DNA of 64,000 nt from Lacinutrix algicola. GTDB lineage: Bacteria > Bacteroidota > Bacteroidia > Flavobacteriales > Flavobacteriaceae. The number at the start of each line of letters is the position of its first letter. Positions within the stretch are counted from its first letter, which is position 1. A program made the translations under genes and the position numbers. Below, in pieces: positions 1-8,498 of this stretch. Below the pieces are notes generated by a model that searched no databases, was not told the origin of the DNA, and saw nothing but the letters and a program-made list of their open reading frames with translations. The DNA lies in contig NZ_LIQH01000040.1 of the NCBI RefSeq assembly GCF_001418085.1, forward strand, positions 310,001 to 374,000. The letters are read 5' to 3'.

Positions 1-170
1 TAACAGCTTTAAATACAAAGATTGGTTATTATAAAGCTGCCGAAATAGCAAATACTGCTCATAAAAACGGAACAACATTAAAAACAGAAGCTGTAAACTT
101 AGGTTATGTTACTGCCGAAGATTATGATGCTTGGGTAAAACCAGAAAATATGGTTGGAGGTTTAAAGTAA
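1..170 (+). CDS. fumC: Fumarate hydratase class II, C-terminal end (partial)
   Basis: Only the last 56 codons lie in the window, reading in frame from base 3 to the TAA at 168-170; the 5' part is outside. The visible tail contains [19 protein letters not shown] followed by [19 protein letters not shown]. This matches the C-terminal helical domain of class II fumarases, where a KNGTTLK stretch and a final W-V-P-E-x-M are typical. The enzyme interconverts fumarate and malate in the TCA cycle in the cytoplasm. Aspartase and argininosuccinate lyase share the fold, but the tail fits FumC best. Right after the stop lies a pair of inverted palindromic repeats (178-240) that could act as its transcript end. 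Confidence 0.85.
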   Translation, partial: TALNTKIGYYKAAEIANTAHKNGTTLKTEAVNLGYVTAEDYDAWVKPENMVGGLK

Positions 171-177
171 ATATTTT

Positions 178-240
178 GTCATTCCTGCGAAGGCAGGAAT
201 TCAACTTAATATTATAGATTCCTGCCTTCGCAGGAATGAC
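178..240. repeat. Paired inverted copies of a 23-nt palindromic dispersed repeat
   Basis: GTCATTCCTGCGAAGGCAG(GAAT) at 178-200 is repeated as its exact reverse complement at 218-240, separated by 17 nt. Each arm is itself palindromic (ATTCCTGC-GAAG-GCAGGAAT), so the region can fold as one long hairpin or two short ones. Related single copies occur at 8499-8517 and, more degraded, at 11123-11143 and 47051-47072. It may serve as the fumC terminator, but it has no clean T-run. This looks like a flavobacterial interspersed repeat of unknown function. Confidence 0.85.
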
Positions 241-363
241 AAAAAATAAAAAAAACACTAGCTAAGCTTATTGGTTTTTTATTTTTTGTTAGTTATCATA
301 AAGGATAAGAATTTTTATAATAGTACAAGTTTAAAACAACTCTTAACATGTGTTAATAAAGTG

Positions 364-748
364 TTAAAGCCTTGCTCTAATTCGGCTTAACTGCACTGGT
401 GTAATCCCCAAAGCAGCTGCTATTTGATATTCAATTTCAAAAACATCACAATCTGTTAAAGCTTCATAGATTAGATTAGTTGGTTTCTTGTGCAATAATG
501 CTTTAAACGAAGCAAAAAACATTAATGGACTGTATAATGTTGTTGTAACTTCTTTTCCGTTAGAAAGTAAAATATAAGAACGCATTACACCTCTACCAAT
601 TAAGTAATTTTTTTTGCTGAATTACACCTAACTCAAGAAGCTTGTCTCCTTCTTTTTTTTCCTTATAACTAGCAATATCATAAACAGATATTCGTACAGG
701 TTGAAACGTATTGATAAAATCAAAAGCTTCTTTATAGTATGGTTTCAT
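364..748 (-). pseudogene. Degraded Crp/Fnr-family transcriptional regulator
   Basis: Reading the minus strand from an ATG at 746-748 gives an N-terminal cNMP-binding-domain start (MKPYYKEAFDFINTFQ, later EGDKLLELGVIQ) that stops at TAG just after a run of eight A. Removing one A from that run restores the frame into KNYLIGRGVMRSYILL followed by the ORF at 364-585 (NGKEVTTTLYSPLMFFASF and EALTDCDVFEIEY), which is typical of flavobacterial Crp/Fnr regulators. The middle of the protein is also missing: EIEY runs directly into the C-terminal HTH piece QIAAALGITPVQLSRIR, where about 100 residues normally lie between. So there are two lesions, a homopolymer frameshift and an internal deletion. The remaining product is unlikely to work as a regulator. 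Confidence 0.75.
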
Positions 749-903
749 TCAAATTATTTACAAAATATAAATAGCACTTTATACTTCAATTACAAGTTTG
801 CCTTTGAAATGTAATTAATTACAAGAAACAAAAACTATCTTTTCGTTATAATCTATAATACATTAAACGCTATAAAACTAACAGTACTTTATTATTCAAG
901 CTT
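749..903. other. Intergenic gap with no recognised element
   Basis: This very AT-rich gap lies between the divergent Crp/Fnr remnant and the small membrane protein gene. I see no stable hairpin, repeat or convincing TAnnTTTG promoter in it, though the promoters for both flanking genes would be expected here. Confidence 0.4.
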
Positions 904-927
904 ATGCATTTTATCTATATTTGGGCT

Positions 928-1212
928 ATGAATAAGCTTTTAAACAACCCTAAAAACAATATTATAGCAATAATTATAGTAGAAATAGTTACGCTATCTA
1001 TTTCTTTTACTGTCGATTATTCCGATGCTGGAATGGTAGGTATTATATTAAAATGGATACCAGCTTTAATAGGAATAACAACACTTCTACTCTACTTTGT
1101 TTCGCGTTTATTTATAAAAAAATACAATTGGATTATAAGCCTATTAGGTATAATTGTTATGTGTATTGCTACTTATAATCTTTATATAACCGATTACTCA
1201 CAAACACTTTAA
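928..1212 (+). CDS. Small three-helix membrane protein of unknown function
   Basis: About 94 residues from the ATG at 928; an earlier in-frame ATG at 904 would add eight residues (MHFIYIWA). I prefer 928 because MNKLLNNPKNN is a normal cytoplasmic leader before the first hydrophobic segment. Three hydrophobic stretches are visible: IIAIIIVEIVTLSISFTV, ILKWIPALIGITTLLLYFV and IISLLGIIVMCIATYNLYI. The stop lies one base before the hutI start, so the two genes are almost certainly co-transcribed. A similarly small three-helix protein follows hutG, which suggests a recurring arrangement, but I do not recognise either family and assign no function. Confidence 0.65.
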   Translation: MNKLLNNPKNNIIAIIIVEIVTLSISFTVDYSDAGMVGIILKWIPALIGITTLLLYFVSRLFIKKYNWIISLLGIIVMCIATYNLYITDYSQTL

Positions 1213-1213
1213 G

Positions 1214-2449
1214 ATGTCTTTACTAATAAAAAACATAAAAGAATTACTACAAATTAGAGAGCCAAATGTTTTAAAAGTTTCTGGTGAAGAAATGAAAACA
1301 CTTCCTACTCTTAAAAATGCATATCTATTTATAGAACATGATACTATTGTAGATTTTGGTACTATGGATAACTGCAAATATGATAATGCAGACAACGTTA
1401 TAGATGCTAGCGGCAAGGTTGTTTTACCAACTTGGTGCGATTCTCACACTCATATTGTGTATGCAGGAAATAGAGAACAAGAATTTGTAGACAGAATTAA
1501 CGGCTTATCTTACGAGGAAATAGCTAACAGAGGCGGTGGTATTTTAAATAGTGCTAAAACTCTTGAAAATACTAGCGAAGAAGATTTATACCAGCAATCT
1601 ATTGCACGTGTAAATAAAGTAATGCAATTAGGATCTGGTGCTTTAGAAATAAAATCTGGTTATGGTTTATCTACAGAAACCGAACTTAAAATGCTTCGTG
1701 TAATCAAGCGCATAAAAAAAGAGTTTCCTATAAAAATAAAAGCGACTTTTCTTGGTGCTCATGCTTTACCTAAAGAGTTTAAAGATAATAAACAAGGCTA
1801 TTTAGATTTAATTATTAATGAAATGATGCCTAAAGTTGCAGCAGATAACTTGGCAGATTACGTAGATGTTTTTTGCGAAAAAGGTTATTTCTCGTTAGAA
1901 GATACCGAGCAAATTCTTGAAGCAGCAAAACAATACCATTTAATTCCTAAAATTCACGTTAATCAATTTAATGCTTTTGGAGGTGTCGCTTTAGCGGTAA
2001 AATATAAAGCAATAAGTGTAGATCATTTAGAGGAATTAAATCAAGACGATATAAATGCTCTTAAAGGTAGCGATACAATGCCAGTAGCATTACCATCGTG
2101 TTCCTATTTTTTAAGCATACCATATACACCAGGAAGACAAATTATTGATGCTGGGTTGCCTCTAGCATTAGCAACAGATTTTAACCCAGGTTCTACACCT
2201 TCTGGAAACATGAATTTTGTAGTAAGTACTGCTTGTATAAAAATGAAATTAACACCAGAAGAAGCCATAAATGCAGCCACAATTAATGGTGCTTATGCTA
2301 TGGGTATTAGCAACCAATACGGAAGCATTACTAAAGGAAAAAAAGCAAACCTAATTATTACTAAAGCGGTTCCTAGTTACAATTACCTGCCTTATGCTTT
2401 TGGTGAAAACAATATCGATAAAGTGATAATAAATGGTGAATCTATTTAA
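1214..2449 (+). CDS. hutI: Imidazolonepropionase (histidine degradation)
   Basis: Full-length at 411 residues. HutI hydrolyses 4-imidazolone-5-propanoate to N-formimidoyl-L-glutamate, the third step of histidine catabolism, in the cytoplasm. Visible amidohydrolase features in order are the metal motif DSHTHIVYAG (about residue 75), RGGGI just after it, IKSGYG (about 147), KIHVNQFNAFGG (about 246), VDHLEE (about 272) and the catalytic/metal segment ATDFNPGSTPSG (about 320). The start is one base after the preceding small membrane protein gene, implying coupling. hutG (3646) and hutH (32239) are also in this window but in separate units; hutU is not seen. A bidirectional terminator follows at 2597-2631. 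Confidence 0.97.
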   Translation: MSLLIKNIKELLQIREPNVLKVSGEEMKTLPTLKNAYLFIEHDTIVDFGTMDNCKYDNADNVIDASGKVVLPTWCDSHTHIVYAGNREQEFVDRINGLSYEEIANRGGGILNSAKTLENTSEEDLYQQSIARVNKVMQLGSGALEIKSGYGLSTETELKMLRVIKRIKKEFPIKIKATFLGAHALPKEFKDNKQGYLDLIINEMMPKVAADNLADYVDVFCEKGYFSLEDTEQILEAAKQYHLIPKIHVNQFNAFGGVALAVKYKAISVDHLEELNQDDINALKGSDTMPVALPSCSYFLSIPYTPGRQIIDAGLPLALATDFNPGSTPSGNMNFVVSTACIKMKLTPEEAINAATINGAYAMGISNQYGSITKGKKANLIITKAVPSYNYLPYAFGENNIDKVIINGESI

Positions 2450-2596
2450 TTAAAATACTGACAAATAAATTACTATAAGTTTTATAATGAGTAATTCATT
2501 TGATTTCTTATTATTATTTAGTCATATAAAATCGTTCCTGTATAAGAGTCACAACTGAAACTATAGTTTTTGTAGCATTAGTGAAAATGACACATA

Positions 2597-2631
2597 AAAA
2601 AGCCTGAAAAAATTTAATTTTTCAGGCTTTT
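2597..2631. terminator. Bidirectional rho-independent terminator between hutI and a convergent gene
   Basis: AAAAGCCTGAAAAA and TTTTTCAGGCTTTT form a near-perfect stem around a short ATTTAA loop, flanked by A-run and T-run on the two sides. It sits between the converging ends of hutI and the coiled-coil gene at 2652 and can serve both. Confidence 0.85.
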
Positions 2632-2651
2632 AATATTTATAACAGTTTCTG

Positions 2652-3539
2652 TTATCTCATAGAAAACTGTGTACTTGTAACTAACTCTTTGCCATTAAAA
2701 ACGTTTACTTTATACGTCCCTTTTTCAAAATCGTCGTTTTTATCTTTCTTTGTAATGTACTCACAAATTGGTAAACTTTGGTTTTCATAACTAAACTTAC
2801 TAATTAAACTATAGTTTAAAGTTTCTTCTCCAAAAACAACTTGCTCATTAGAACCTAAAATATTGTTTTTTGGGTCTATAACTTGTACAAACAATTCTTT
2901 ATCACCTGCTTCAACTAGTTTGTTTTTGGCAACTGTAAAGCAAACTCTAATTTTGTCACTTCTGCTTGCCTTCTCCATTGGTATTTGCTTACCAGAAGAA
3001 CGCTCTAAAACTCCAGAAGCTTTCATACTATTTGCAGATAAAATTGCAGCATTCTCAACAACATCAGCTAAAGCTATATTTTGTACTAAAAGAGAATCTG
3101 TAAACATAGTACGCTGTATTAACTCAACTTTGGTACTGTCTAAACTTGTTGCTAGCATTTGGTTCTCTACTTTAAGCTTATCGTTTTCAGTTAAAAGGTA
3201 ATCCATTTCCTTTTGTAACGACAAGTATTTCGTTTTGTATTTCCATAAACTTTTCATATTGTTTTCAGATACTTTTAAAGAATCTATTAAACCGTCAATA
3301 CGTCCTTTGGCATCAACTAAATTTTGATTAACAACATTATTTTCACTCATAGCAACATCGTACTGCGCTGCCATTTGATTTAATTCGTTTAATACTTTTG
3401 TTTTTTCGCTAATTAAAACTTTTTCATTTTGTTTCTTTTCTTTGTATAAAGAAGATGAAAATACACCTAAGCCAATAAATAAAGCTAATGCAATTCCCAA
3501 AGCTACTTTTAGGCCATTACTTGCTGTTTTGTTTGTCAT
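2652..3539 (-). CDS. Membrane-anchored coiled-coil protein
   Basis: 295 residues. The N-terminus has one hydrophobic segment (VALGIALALFIGLGVFSSSLY, about residues 11-31), then a charged heptad-like region to about residue 150 (KEKKQNEKVLISEKTK, ENNVVNQNLVDAKGRIDGL, EMDYLLTENDKLKVENQML), and a C-terminal beta-rich part of about 110 residues (RVCFTVAKNKL, ELFVQVIDPKNNILG, GTYKVNVFNGKELV). This looks like a single-pass inner-membrane protein with a coiled-coil stalk and a periplasmic beta domain. Such proteins are common in Flavobacteria and are often called SMC- or ParA-like by coiled-coil similarity alone, which I do not endorse. It is divergent from hutG; a TAAATTTG -7 element lies 20 nt upstream. 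Confidence 0.8.
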   Translation of the reverse strand: MTNKTASNGLKVALGIALALFIGLGVFSSSLYKEKKQNEKVLISEKTKVLNELNQMAAQYDVAMSENNVVNQNLVDAKGRIDGLIDSLKVSENNMKSLWKYKTKYLSLQKEMDYLLTENDKLKVENQMLATSLDSTKVELIQRTMFTDSLLVQNIALADVVENAAILSANSMKASGVLERSSGKQIPMEKASRSDKIRVCFTVAKNKLVEAGDKELFVQVIDPKNNILGSNEQVVFGEETLNYSLISKFSYENQSLPICEYITKKDKNDDFEKGTYKVNVFNGKELVTSTQFSMR

Positions 3540-3559
3540 AATTATTTTGTTTAAGGGTT

Positions 3560-3567
3560 CAAATTTA
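3560..3567 (-). promoter_or_regulatory. Candidate -7 element for the coiled-coil gene
   Basis: The minus strand reads TAAATTTG, an exact match to the Bacteroidetes TAnnTTTG -7 box, about 20 nt before the ATG at 3539. No well-spaced TTTG -33 box is evident; the nearest TTG is only 13 nt upstream, so the call is moderate. Confidence 0.4.
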
Positions 3568-3645
3568 TTTCTTTTTATTTCAATTAATACGTCATATTTA
3601 CTTTTTAAAACATTAATTTTAATCTTTTAAACGCATCTATACGTT

Positions 3646-4668
3646 ATGAATAAACTTGTTTTAATGACCAAATCTAAAATTGAAGATAGTGTTACAACAC
3701 GATCTGGAGAATCTAAATTTGGAGAGCAAATAACTATACTTCCATCAGTTACAAACATATACGGAGACTTAGTACATTTAGACGTCAAGTATGTATTAGT
3801 AGGTTTGCCCGAAGACGTTGGTGTTTTTGCAAACTACGGTAAACCAGGTGCTTGTAACGCTTGGGATGCTACAATTAAAATTTTGTTAAATACGCAAAAT
3901 AGCACTTTTAACAATCCCAAACAATTATGTGTATTAGGTCATTTAGACTTTACTCAAGAGCAAGAACAACTTTCTAAATGGAATCAAAATAACATAAAAC
4001 ACGTTAAAAAAGCCAGAGCTCTTGTAGCCGAAATAGATAAAGAAGTTAGTAATCTTATTTACAATATAGTAAAAGCTGGTAAAATTCCAATTATTATTGG
4101 AGGTGGTCACAACAATGCTTATGGTAATATTAAAGGCACCTCATTAGCTTTAAACAAGAAAATAAACGTTATAAATTTCGATGCTCATACAGATTTTAGA
4201 GCACTCGAAGGCAGACATAGTGGTAATGGTTTTAGTTACGCTTTCGCGGAAGGATTCCTTAATCGTTATTTTATCTTCGGAATACATAAAAACTATACTT
4301 CTCAAACTATTTTAGAAGACACTTTAAACGCTAATAAAAGTATTAGATACAATACTTTTGAAGCAATTGAAGTTGAAAATAGTTTAAAATTTAAAGACGA
4401 AATGAAAGAAGCATTACGATACGTTTCTAAAGATACTTTTGGAATAGAAATAGATTGCGATGCGATAGCAAATGTACCAAGCAGTGCACAAACACCTTCG
4501 GGTTTCTCGGTAAATAAGGCCAGACAATTTGTTCACTATTTTGGAAGTAATCCTGCCGCTCAATATCTTCATATTTGTGAAGCTGCACCAACTAAAAAAA
4601 CAGAGACACAAGTTGGAAAATTAATTACTTATTTAATAACCGATTTTATAAGAGCAAACAGTAATTAA
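3646..4668 (+). CDS. hutG: Formimidoylglutamase (arginase/agmatinase family)
   Basis: 340 residues of the ureohydrolase family. HutG hydrolyses N-formimidoyl-L-glutamate to glutamate and formamide, the last step of the hut pathway. Manganese-binding motifs are visible in the right order: GGGHNN (about residues 152-157), DAHTD (178-182) and EIDCDA (about 267-272). GRHSGNGFSYAF after the second motif is the substrate-loop region found in flavobacterial HutG. A later ATG at 3664 is possible, but the leader MNKLVLMTK fits the family. The annotation as HutG instead of arginase rests on family resemblance plus hutI and hutH in the same window. It is followed two bases later by a small membrane protein gene. 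Confidence 0.9.
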   Translation: MNKLVLMTKSKIEDSVTTRSGESKFGEQITILPSVTNIYGDLVHLDVKYVLVGLPEDVGVFANYGKPGACNAWDATIKILLNTQNSTFNNPKQLCVLGHLDFTQEQEQLSKWNQNNIKHVKKARALVAEIDKEVSNLIYNIVKAGKIPIIIGGGHNNAYGNIKGTSLALNKKINVINFDAHTDFRALEGRHSGNGFSYAFAEGFLNRYFIFGIHKNYTSQTILEDTLNANKSIRYNTFEAIEVENSLKFKDEMKEALRYVSKDTFGIEIDCDAIANVPSSAQTPSGFSVNKARQFVHYFGSNPAAQYLHICEAAPTKKTETQVGKLITYLITDFIRANSN

Positions 4669-4670
4669 TT

Positions 4671-4964
4671 ATGAAAAGTAGACTTAAATTAGAAAAAAAC
4701 CGACTTATTGCTACCATTATTGTCCTTATTTATTTTTGTTTTATACTTTTTGTTTATTATACTAAAATAGAGTTGCAATTCATTAGAGTTCTTGGAGAAT
4801 TATTAACCATTCCTGCACTTTTAGCTTTGGTTTCACTACCTATTTGGGCATTAGTAGATAACTTAAGAAAGAAAAACCAAAAGCAATCTACATACATTTT
4901 CACCTTATTAGTATCCTTATTTACAATAGTAATGTTGTTAATTACTAATTCTTATTTCTCTTAA
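4671..4964 (+). CDS. Small three-helix membrane protein downstream of hutG
   Basis: 97 residues starting two bases after the hutG stop and ending one base before the GNAT gene, so the three form one unit. Hydrophobic segments are LIATIIVLIYFCFILFVYY (about 13-31), a central one around LLTIPALLALVSLPIWALV, and STYIFTLLVSLFTIVMLLI near the C-terminus, with a basic loop NLRKKNQKQ between the second and third. I do not recognise a family. It resembles the small protein before hutI only in size and topology. Confidence 0.7.
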   Translation: MKSRLKLEKNRLIATIIVLIYFCFILFVYYTKIELQFIRVLGELLTIPALLALVSLPIWALVDNLRKKNQKQSTYIFTLLVSLFTIVMLLITNSYFS

Positions 4965-4965
4965 A

Positions 4966-5439
4966 ATGACCTTAAATATTATTCCTTTCGATAGTAAATA
5001 TTCAAAAGATTTTTACAATTTAAATATAGAATGGTTAGAAGCTTTTTTCGAAGTAGAACCATTTGATAGAGAAGTACTATCTAACCCTGAGAAATATATT
5101 ATAAACCAAGGTGGCTCTATTTTTTTTGCTAAAATAAACAATACTGTAGTTGGTACTTATGCTTTAATGCCATTGCCCAAGCAAGATGCTTTCGAGTTAA
5201 CTAAAATGGCTGTTTCTCCAAAACATAGAGGATTAAAAATTGGTCAACAATTATTAGATCATTGCATTACTTATGCAAAACAAGAACAATTTAATAGACT
5301 ACTACTCTATTCTAGCAGAAAACTCGAAAACGCTATTTATTTATATAGAAAATTTGACTTCGTTGAAATCAATGTAGAAAATAATTGCCCTTATAAGCGT
5401 TGCGATATTAAAATGGAGTATTTTTTAGATAAGCCATAA
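4966..5439 (+). CDS. GNAT-family N-acetyltransferase
   Basis: 157 residues. The acetyl-CoA binding motif A is clear: LTKMAVSPKHRGLKIGQQLL at about residues 78-97, with the R/Q-x-x-G-x-G/A pattern as RGLKIG. It is followed by the motif B helix region ending YLYRKFDFVEI. The substrate is unknown; small GNATs of this type acetylate amines, amino acids or proteins. The start lies one base after the preceding stop, so it is translated from the hutG transcript. A terminator follows at 5561-5595. Confidence 0.88.
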   Translation: MTLNIIPFDSKYSKDFYNLNIEWLEAFFEVEPFDREVLSNPEKYIINQGGSIFFAKINNTVVGTYALMPLPKQDAFELTKMAVSPKHRGLKIGQQLLDHCITYAKQEQFNRLLLYSSRKLENAIYLYRKFDFVEINVENNCPYKRCDIKMEYFLDKP

Positions 5440-5560
5440 GTTCGCGTTTAGAAAAAGGCTTTCTCTGTTTTCTCTTATAGACCCAACTTTGCATACAAAA
5501 ACCCATGTAACCAGCTATAATATTGCTTTATATAGGTCCGTTTTTACTAATATTAGTTAC

Positions 5561-5595
5561 AAAAAAAACACTAAAGAGAACTTTAGTGCTTTTCT
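5561..5595. terminator. Bidirectional terminator between the GNAT gene and the T9SS protein
   Basis: An A-run is followed by CACTAAAG-AGAA-CTTTAGTG and then CTTTTCT: an 8-bp perfect stem with a 4-nt loop, between two converging genes. Confidence 0.75.
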
Positions 5596-5615
5596 ATTAA
5601 TAATTTATTTAAGTG

Positions 5616-6668
5616 TTATTGTTTTAAAAACTTAAAAGAATTTCCATTATTTAAACTTAAAAAGTACAAGTCATTACTTAAGCTTTGAATATCAACTTTC
5701 TGGTTTTCAGAAATATTCCCTTTCATTATTTCTGCTCCTAAGCTATTATAAATAGTATAGTTTTCAGACGTTTTTAATCCTGAAACACTAATAAAATCTC
5801 TTGAAGGATTAGGATAAACTTTATAATCTAGTAGTTGATTAAAACTGTTTGTAGATAACGTAGGAAAATCAAATTTTGAAATTCTATTTCCATCAAATTC
5901 AGCAATAAAAAGACTACCCATATTAGCAACTAAACCAATTGGTGCTTGTAAAGAGCTAACAACATCTGTAGCTACTGGCGTTGGATTAGTAACATCAATT
6001 TTAGATACTTTACTTGCTGAATATTCAGCAATATGTAAATCGGTTCCATTTAAAGCCAAAGCTACAGGATAACTTAAACCTGTAATTAAATCTGTTTTTG
6101 TATACGCAACAGTAGAAATATCTATTTTAGACACTTTACCAGCATTAGATTCTGCGACAAATAATTCTGTTCCAATATTTTCTATATCAAAAGGATAAGA
6201 AAGACCTGTTTTAATTACGGTTACTGTTGGTGAAACCACAGTTACGTCTATTTTAGAAATTTTATTTGTTGCCAATTCAGTAAAATATAAATCGTTTCCA
6301 ACAAATACTAAACCAGATGGCTGGTTTAATCCGGTAACAACATCTATTGATACAGGTGAAGAAGAAGTCGTATCAAACTTTGAAATTTTATTTGCACCAG
6401 ATTCGGCGATATAAATAAAATCATCTTTAATAGCTATTCCCATAGGTTGACTTAGTCCAGAAATAACATTTGTCTTAGTTGTTGGTAATGAAAGATTTAT
6501 ATTTAAAATAGAGATTACTCCATTGTTAAATTCTGAAATGTATAAATTGTTTCCATCGAGTTCTAGCCTATACGGGTCAGAAACACCTGTTGTAACAACA
6601 GTAGTTTGAGCAATTAAAGGCATAGTAAAAAGCATCAATATTGATGTAAGCACGTAAATTTGTTTCAT
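5616..6668 (-). CDS. Secreted six-repeat beta-propeller protein with T9SS sorting domain
   Basis: 350 residues. A signal peptide (MKQIYVLTSILMLFTMPLIAQ) is followed by six repeats of about 42-44 residues, each with a pattern like GLSQPMGIAI...IYIAESGANKISKFD. This is the shape of NHL-type blades and suggests one six-bladed propeller. The last 75 residues form a type A T9SS C-terminal domain: YKVYPNPSRDFISVSG, then IYNSLGAEI, and a final NGNSFKFLKQ. The product should be secreted through the type IX system and probably anchored on the cell surface. Ligand or binding role is unknown. It converges on a terminator at 5561 and has its own start 72 bases after the upstream gene. Confidence 0.88.
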   Translation of the reverse strand: MKQIYVLTSILMLFTMPLIAQTTVVTTGVSDPYRLELDGNNLYISEFNNGVISILNINLSLPTTKTNVISGLSQPMGIAIKDDFIYIAESGANKISKFDTTSSSPVSIDVVTGLNQPSGLVFVGNDLYFTELATNKISKIDVTVVSPTVTVIKTGLSYPFDIENIGTELFVAESNAGKVSKIDISTVAYTKTDLITGLSYPVALALNGTDLHIAEYSASKVSKIDVTNPTPVATDVVSSLQAPIGLVANMGSLFIAEFDGNRISKFDFPTLSTNSFNQLLDYKVYPNPSRDFISVSGLKTSENYTIYNSLGAEIMKGNISENQKVDIQSLSNDLYFLSLNNGNSFKFLKQ

Positions 6669-6740
6669 AAAAATAATTTGGTTTTGATTAATAGTTAGTA
6701 GCGACTACGAAATTAGTTAATTTATTATTAATTCTAATTA

Positions 6741-8492
6741 TTAATTCAAGTTCTTTAAAGAATCTAACTCTCGTTTTAAACGATTAATTTCTTTAGATTT
6801 ATTAAAGTTTTTTATAGAATCTACTTTACGTTGTAATGATTCTAAAGATTCTTCAATCTCTCCTTCAACTGGTAATGGATCAACTTTAAAATCTGGAATG
6901 CTATCTCCAACAACATCAATAATTTTTGTGTCTTCAACAAAATACTCACCAATACCTTCACTTGAACGCCAAGCTTCTCCTAATTGAGTGTAGATTTCTT
7001 TTTCCCAACCACTTGGATGTTTAACATCTATCCAAACAACATCGCGATATTCGCTATCAATTATAGCTAAATCTGGTGTTGCAGAGCCATCAAAAGCATC
7101 TGAGCCTTCTCTAATAGCAGCAATAGTTCCAAGGAAAAATAATCTTCTACGTCCAGCAATATCTTTTATATACGGTCTAAATTCTACTGGTTTATTTACA
7201 GACCAGTCAAATTCTTTACGCGATTCGATTACTTTTAAAGGCATTGCCGAAACTCCTGCATAACCTTGCTTTTTAGCTGCATGGTCGTAATAATATAACT
7301 TATCGGTACCATCGGCAGGTACAAAAACACTATATGTTAAACTTGTGCGCTCATCTCCTACTGGCTCTAAACCAAACCAATGGTATAAACCACTATATGC
7401 ACCTACTTTAGTATCCTCAAAGTTAAAATCGGTTACAAATGGTTGTTGGTTTTGATCGTCTGCTAAATCTGGAATCTTAACTGCTGTTTCCATATTCCAA
7501 GGTAATGGATCACTAAATCCACCTAAAAACTTTAAAGATTCTGCCTGTAGGCGCGATATTTTTTCTGCTAAAGTATTTTGTTTTGTTAAAAACGGAAAAT
7601 TTTTCATTTCGTCTGGTGCGATATATTCTCCTTTTCCAATGGTAATACGCTCAAAATAATCGCTAGAATCATGCTCACCATTTTCAATTATCATAACGCC
7701 TCCAAAAGATGGATAAGGGAAAAAGAAACCTTTCCATTTTATTAAACTTACAACTTCTACCCATTGACCGGTGTCGTTTTTCATGTAAAACGTATCACTT
7801 GGCTCGTAATTAACAAGCATCCAAGGATTAAAACGTTGCACAACCGCATTGTAAGTGTTTCTACTAAATTTTAACGACTCGCCAATGGCAAATGTCACCG
7901 GAATTCTATTTTCGCTAGAAAAACGCGGAAAAGGCGTTGTACTGGATACAGAAAATACTTCTTCGGTATTATCTCGCATACCTTGCCAGTAGTATTTTTC
8001 TGTAGGCTGGATTGCCATGGTCCATTTGTTTTCTCCATCTATTCTAACCAAATGTGGTAATGAAACATCTTTTGTTTCACCAACACTTTCATTTCCCATA
8101 GAATGAATATTTTTTAAAGGCTGAATACGTTCATTTTGCGTTAATGGCAATTCAGAAATATTAACTTTATTTAAATCGTTAAATACATTATACGTTTTCA
8201 TGTAGTCGTATAATTCCATTTTCCATCCCACAAAATATAAGGCTCCAAAAAACACTCCCATAATTGCAAGCATAAAAATACGTTTCCCTGTAGACGCTTG
8301 CTTTCTAAAAGTTCTTAACCCAAAGAAAAGTACTATAACACAAAGTAATATTATGAATATAAATTTTCTTACAAACAGTAAAGCTGGTTGGTAATCATCT
8401 CGCATAAAAAATAATAATGCGATTATAATTATGCTTAAAATAACGACGATGCGCTTTTGTTTTCCGCCTTTGTTCCAGTAATTTTTTATCAT
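6741..8492 (-). CDS. Large membrane-anchored protein of unknown function (last gene of the AAA+ cluster)
   Basis: 583 residues, not recognised. Three N-terminal hydrophobic segments are visible (RIVVILSIIIIALLFFM, FIFIILLCVIVLFFGLRTF, IFMLAIMGVFFGALYFVGW; residues about 14-95). A soluble domain of about 450 residues follows, rich in aromatics (KYYWQGMRDN, LIKWKGFFFPYPSFGG, GLYHWFGLEPVGDE). The C-terminus is a charged coiled coil (about residues 545-583, SLQRKVDSIKNFNKSKEIN). The soluble part probably lies outside the cytoplasm, by topology. It is the most downstream gene of a nine-gene minus-strand cluster beginning at 16430, 40 bases after the 117-aa gene. One copy of the CCTGCGAAGGCAGG repeat sits in its leader (8499-8517). 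Confidence 0.8.
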   Translation of the reverse strand: MIKNYWNKGGKQKRIVVILSIIIIALLFFMRDDYQPALLFVRKFIFIILLCVIVLFFGLRTFRKQASTGKRIFMLAIMGVFFGALYFVGWKMELYDYMKTYNVFNDLNKVNISELPLTQNERIQPLKNIHSMGNESVGETKDVSLPHLVRIDGENKWTMAIQPTEKYYWQGMRDNTEEVFSVSSTTPFPRFSSENRIPVTFAIGESLKFSRNTYNAVVQRFNPWMLVNYEPSDTFYMKNDTGQWVEVVSLIKWKGFFFPYPSFGGVMIIENGEHDSSDYFERITIGKGEYIAPDEMKNFPFLTKQNTLAEKISRLQAESLKFLGGFSDPLPWNMETAVKIPDLADDQNQQPFVTDFNFEDTKVGAYSGLYHWFGLEPVGDERTSLTYSVFVPADGTDKLYYYDHAAKKQGYAGVSAMPLKVIESRKEFDWSVNKPVEFRPYIKDIAGRRRLFFLGTIAAIREGSDAFDGSATPDLAIIDSEYRDVVWIDVKHPSGWEKEIYTQLGEAWRSSEGIGEYFVEDTKIIDVVGDSIPDFKVDPLPVEGEIEESLESLQRKVDSIKNFNKSKEINRLKRELDSLKNLN

Positions 8493-8498
8493 AATATT

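Noticed and set aside
178-240. CRISPR repeat pair
   Set aside because: The two arms are inverted, not direct, with one short spacer and no cas genes.
1198-1416. 72-aa ORF antisense to the start of hutI
   Set aside because: Lies entirely over hutI with no independent support.
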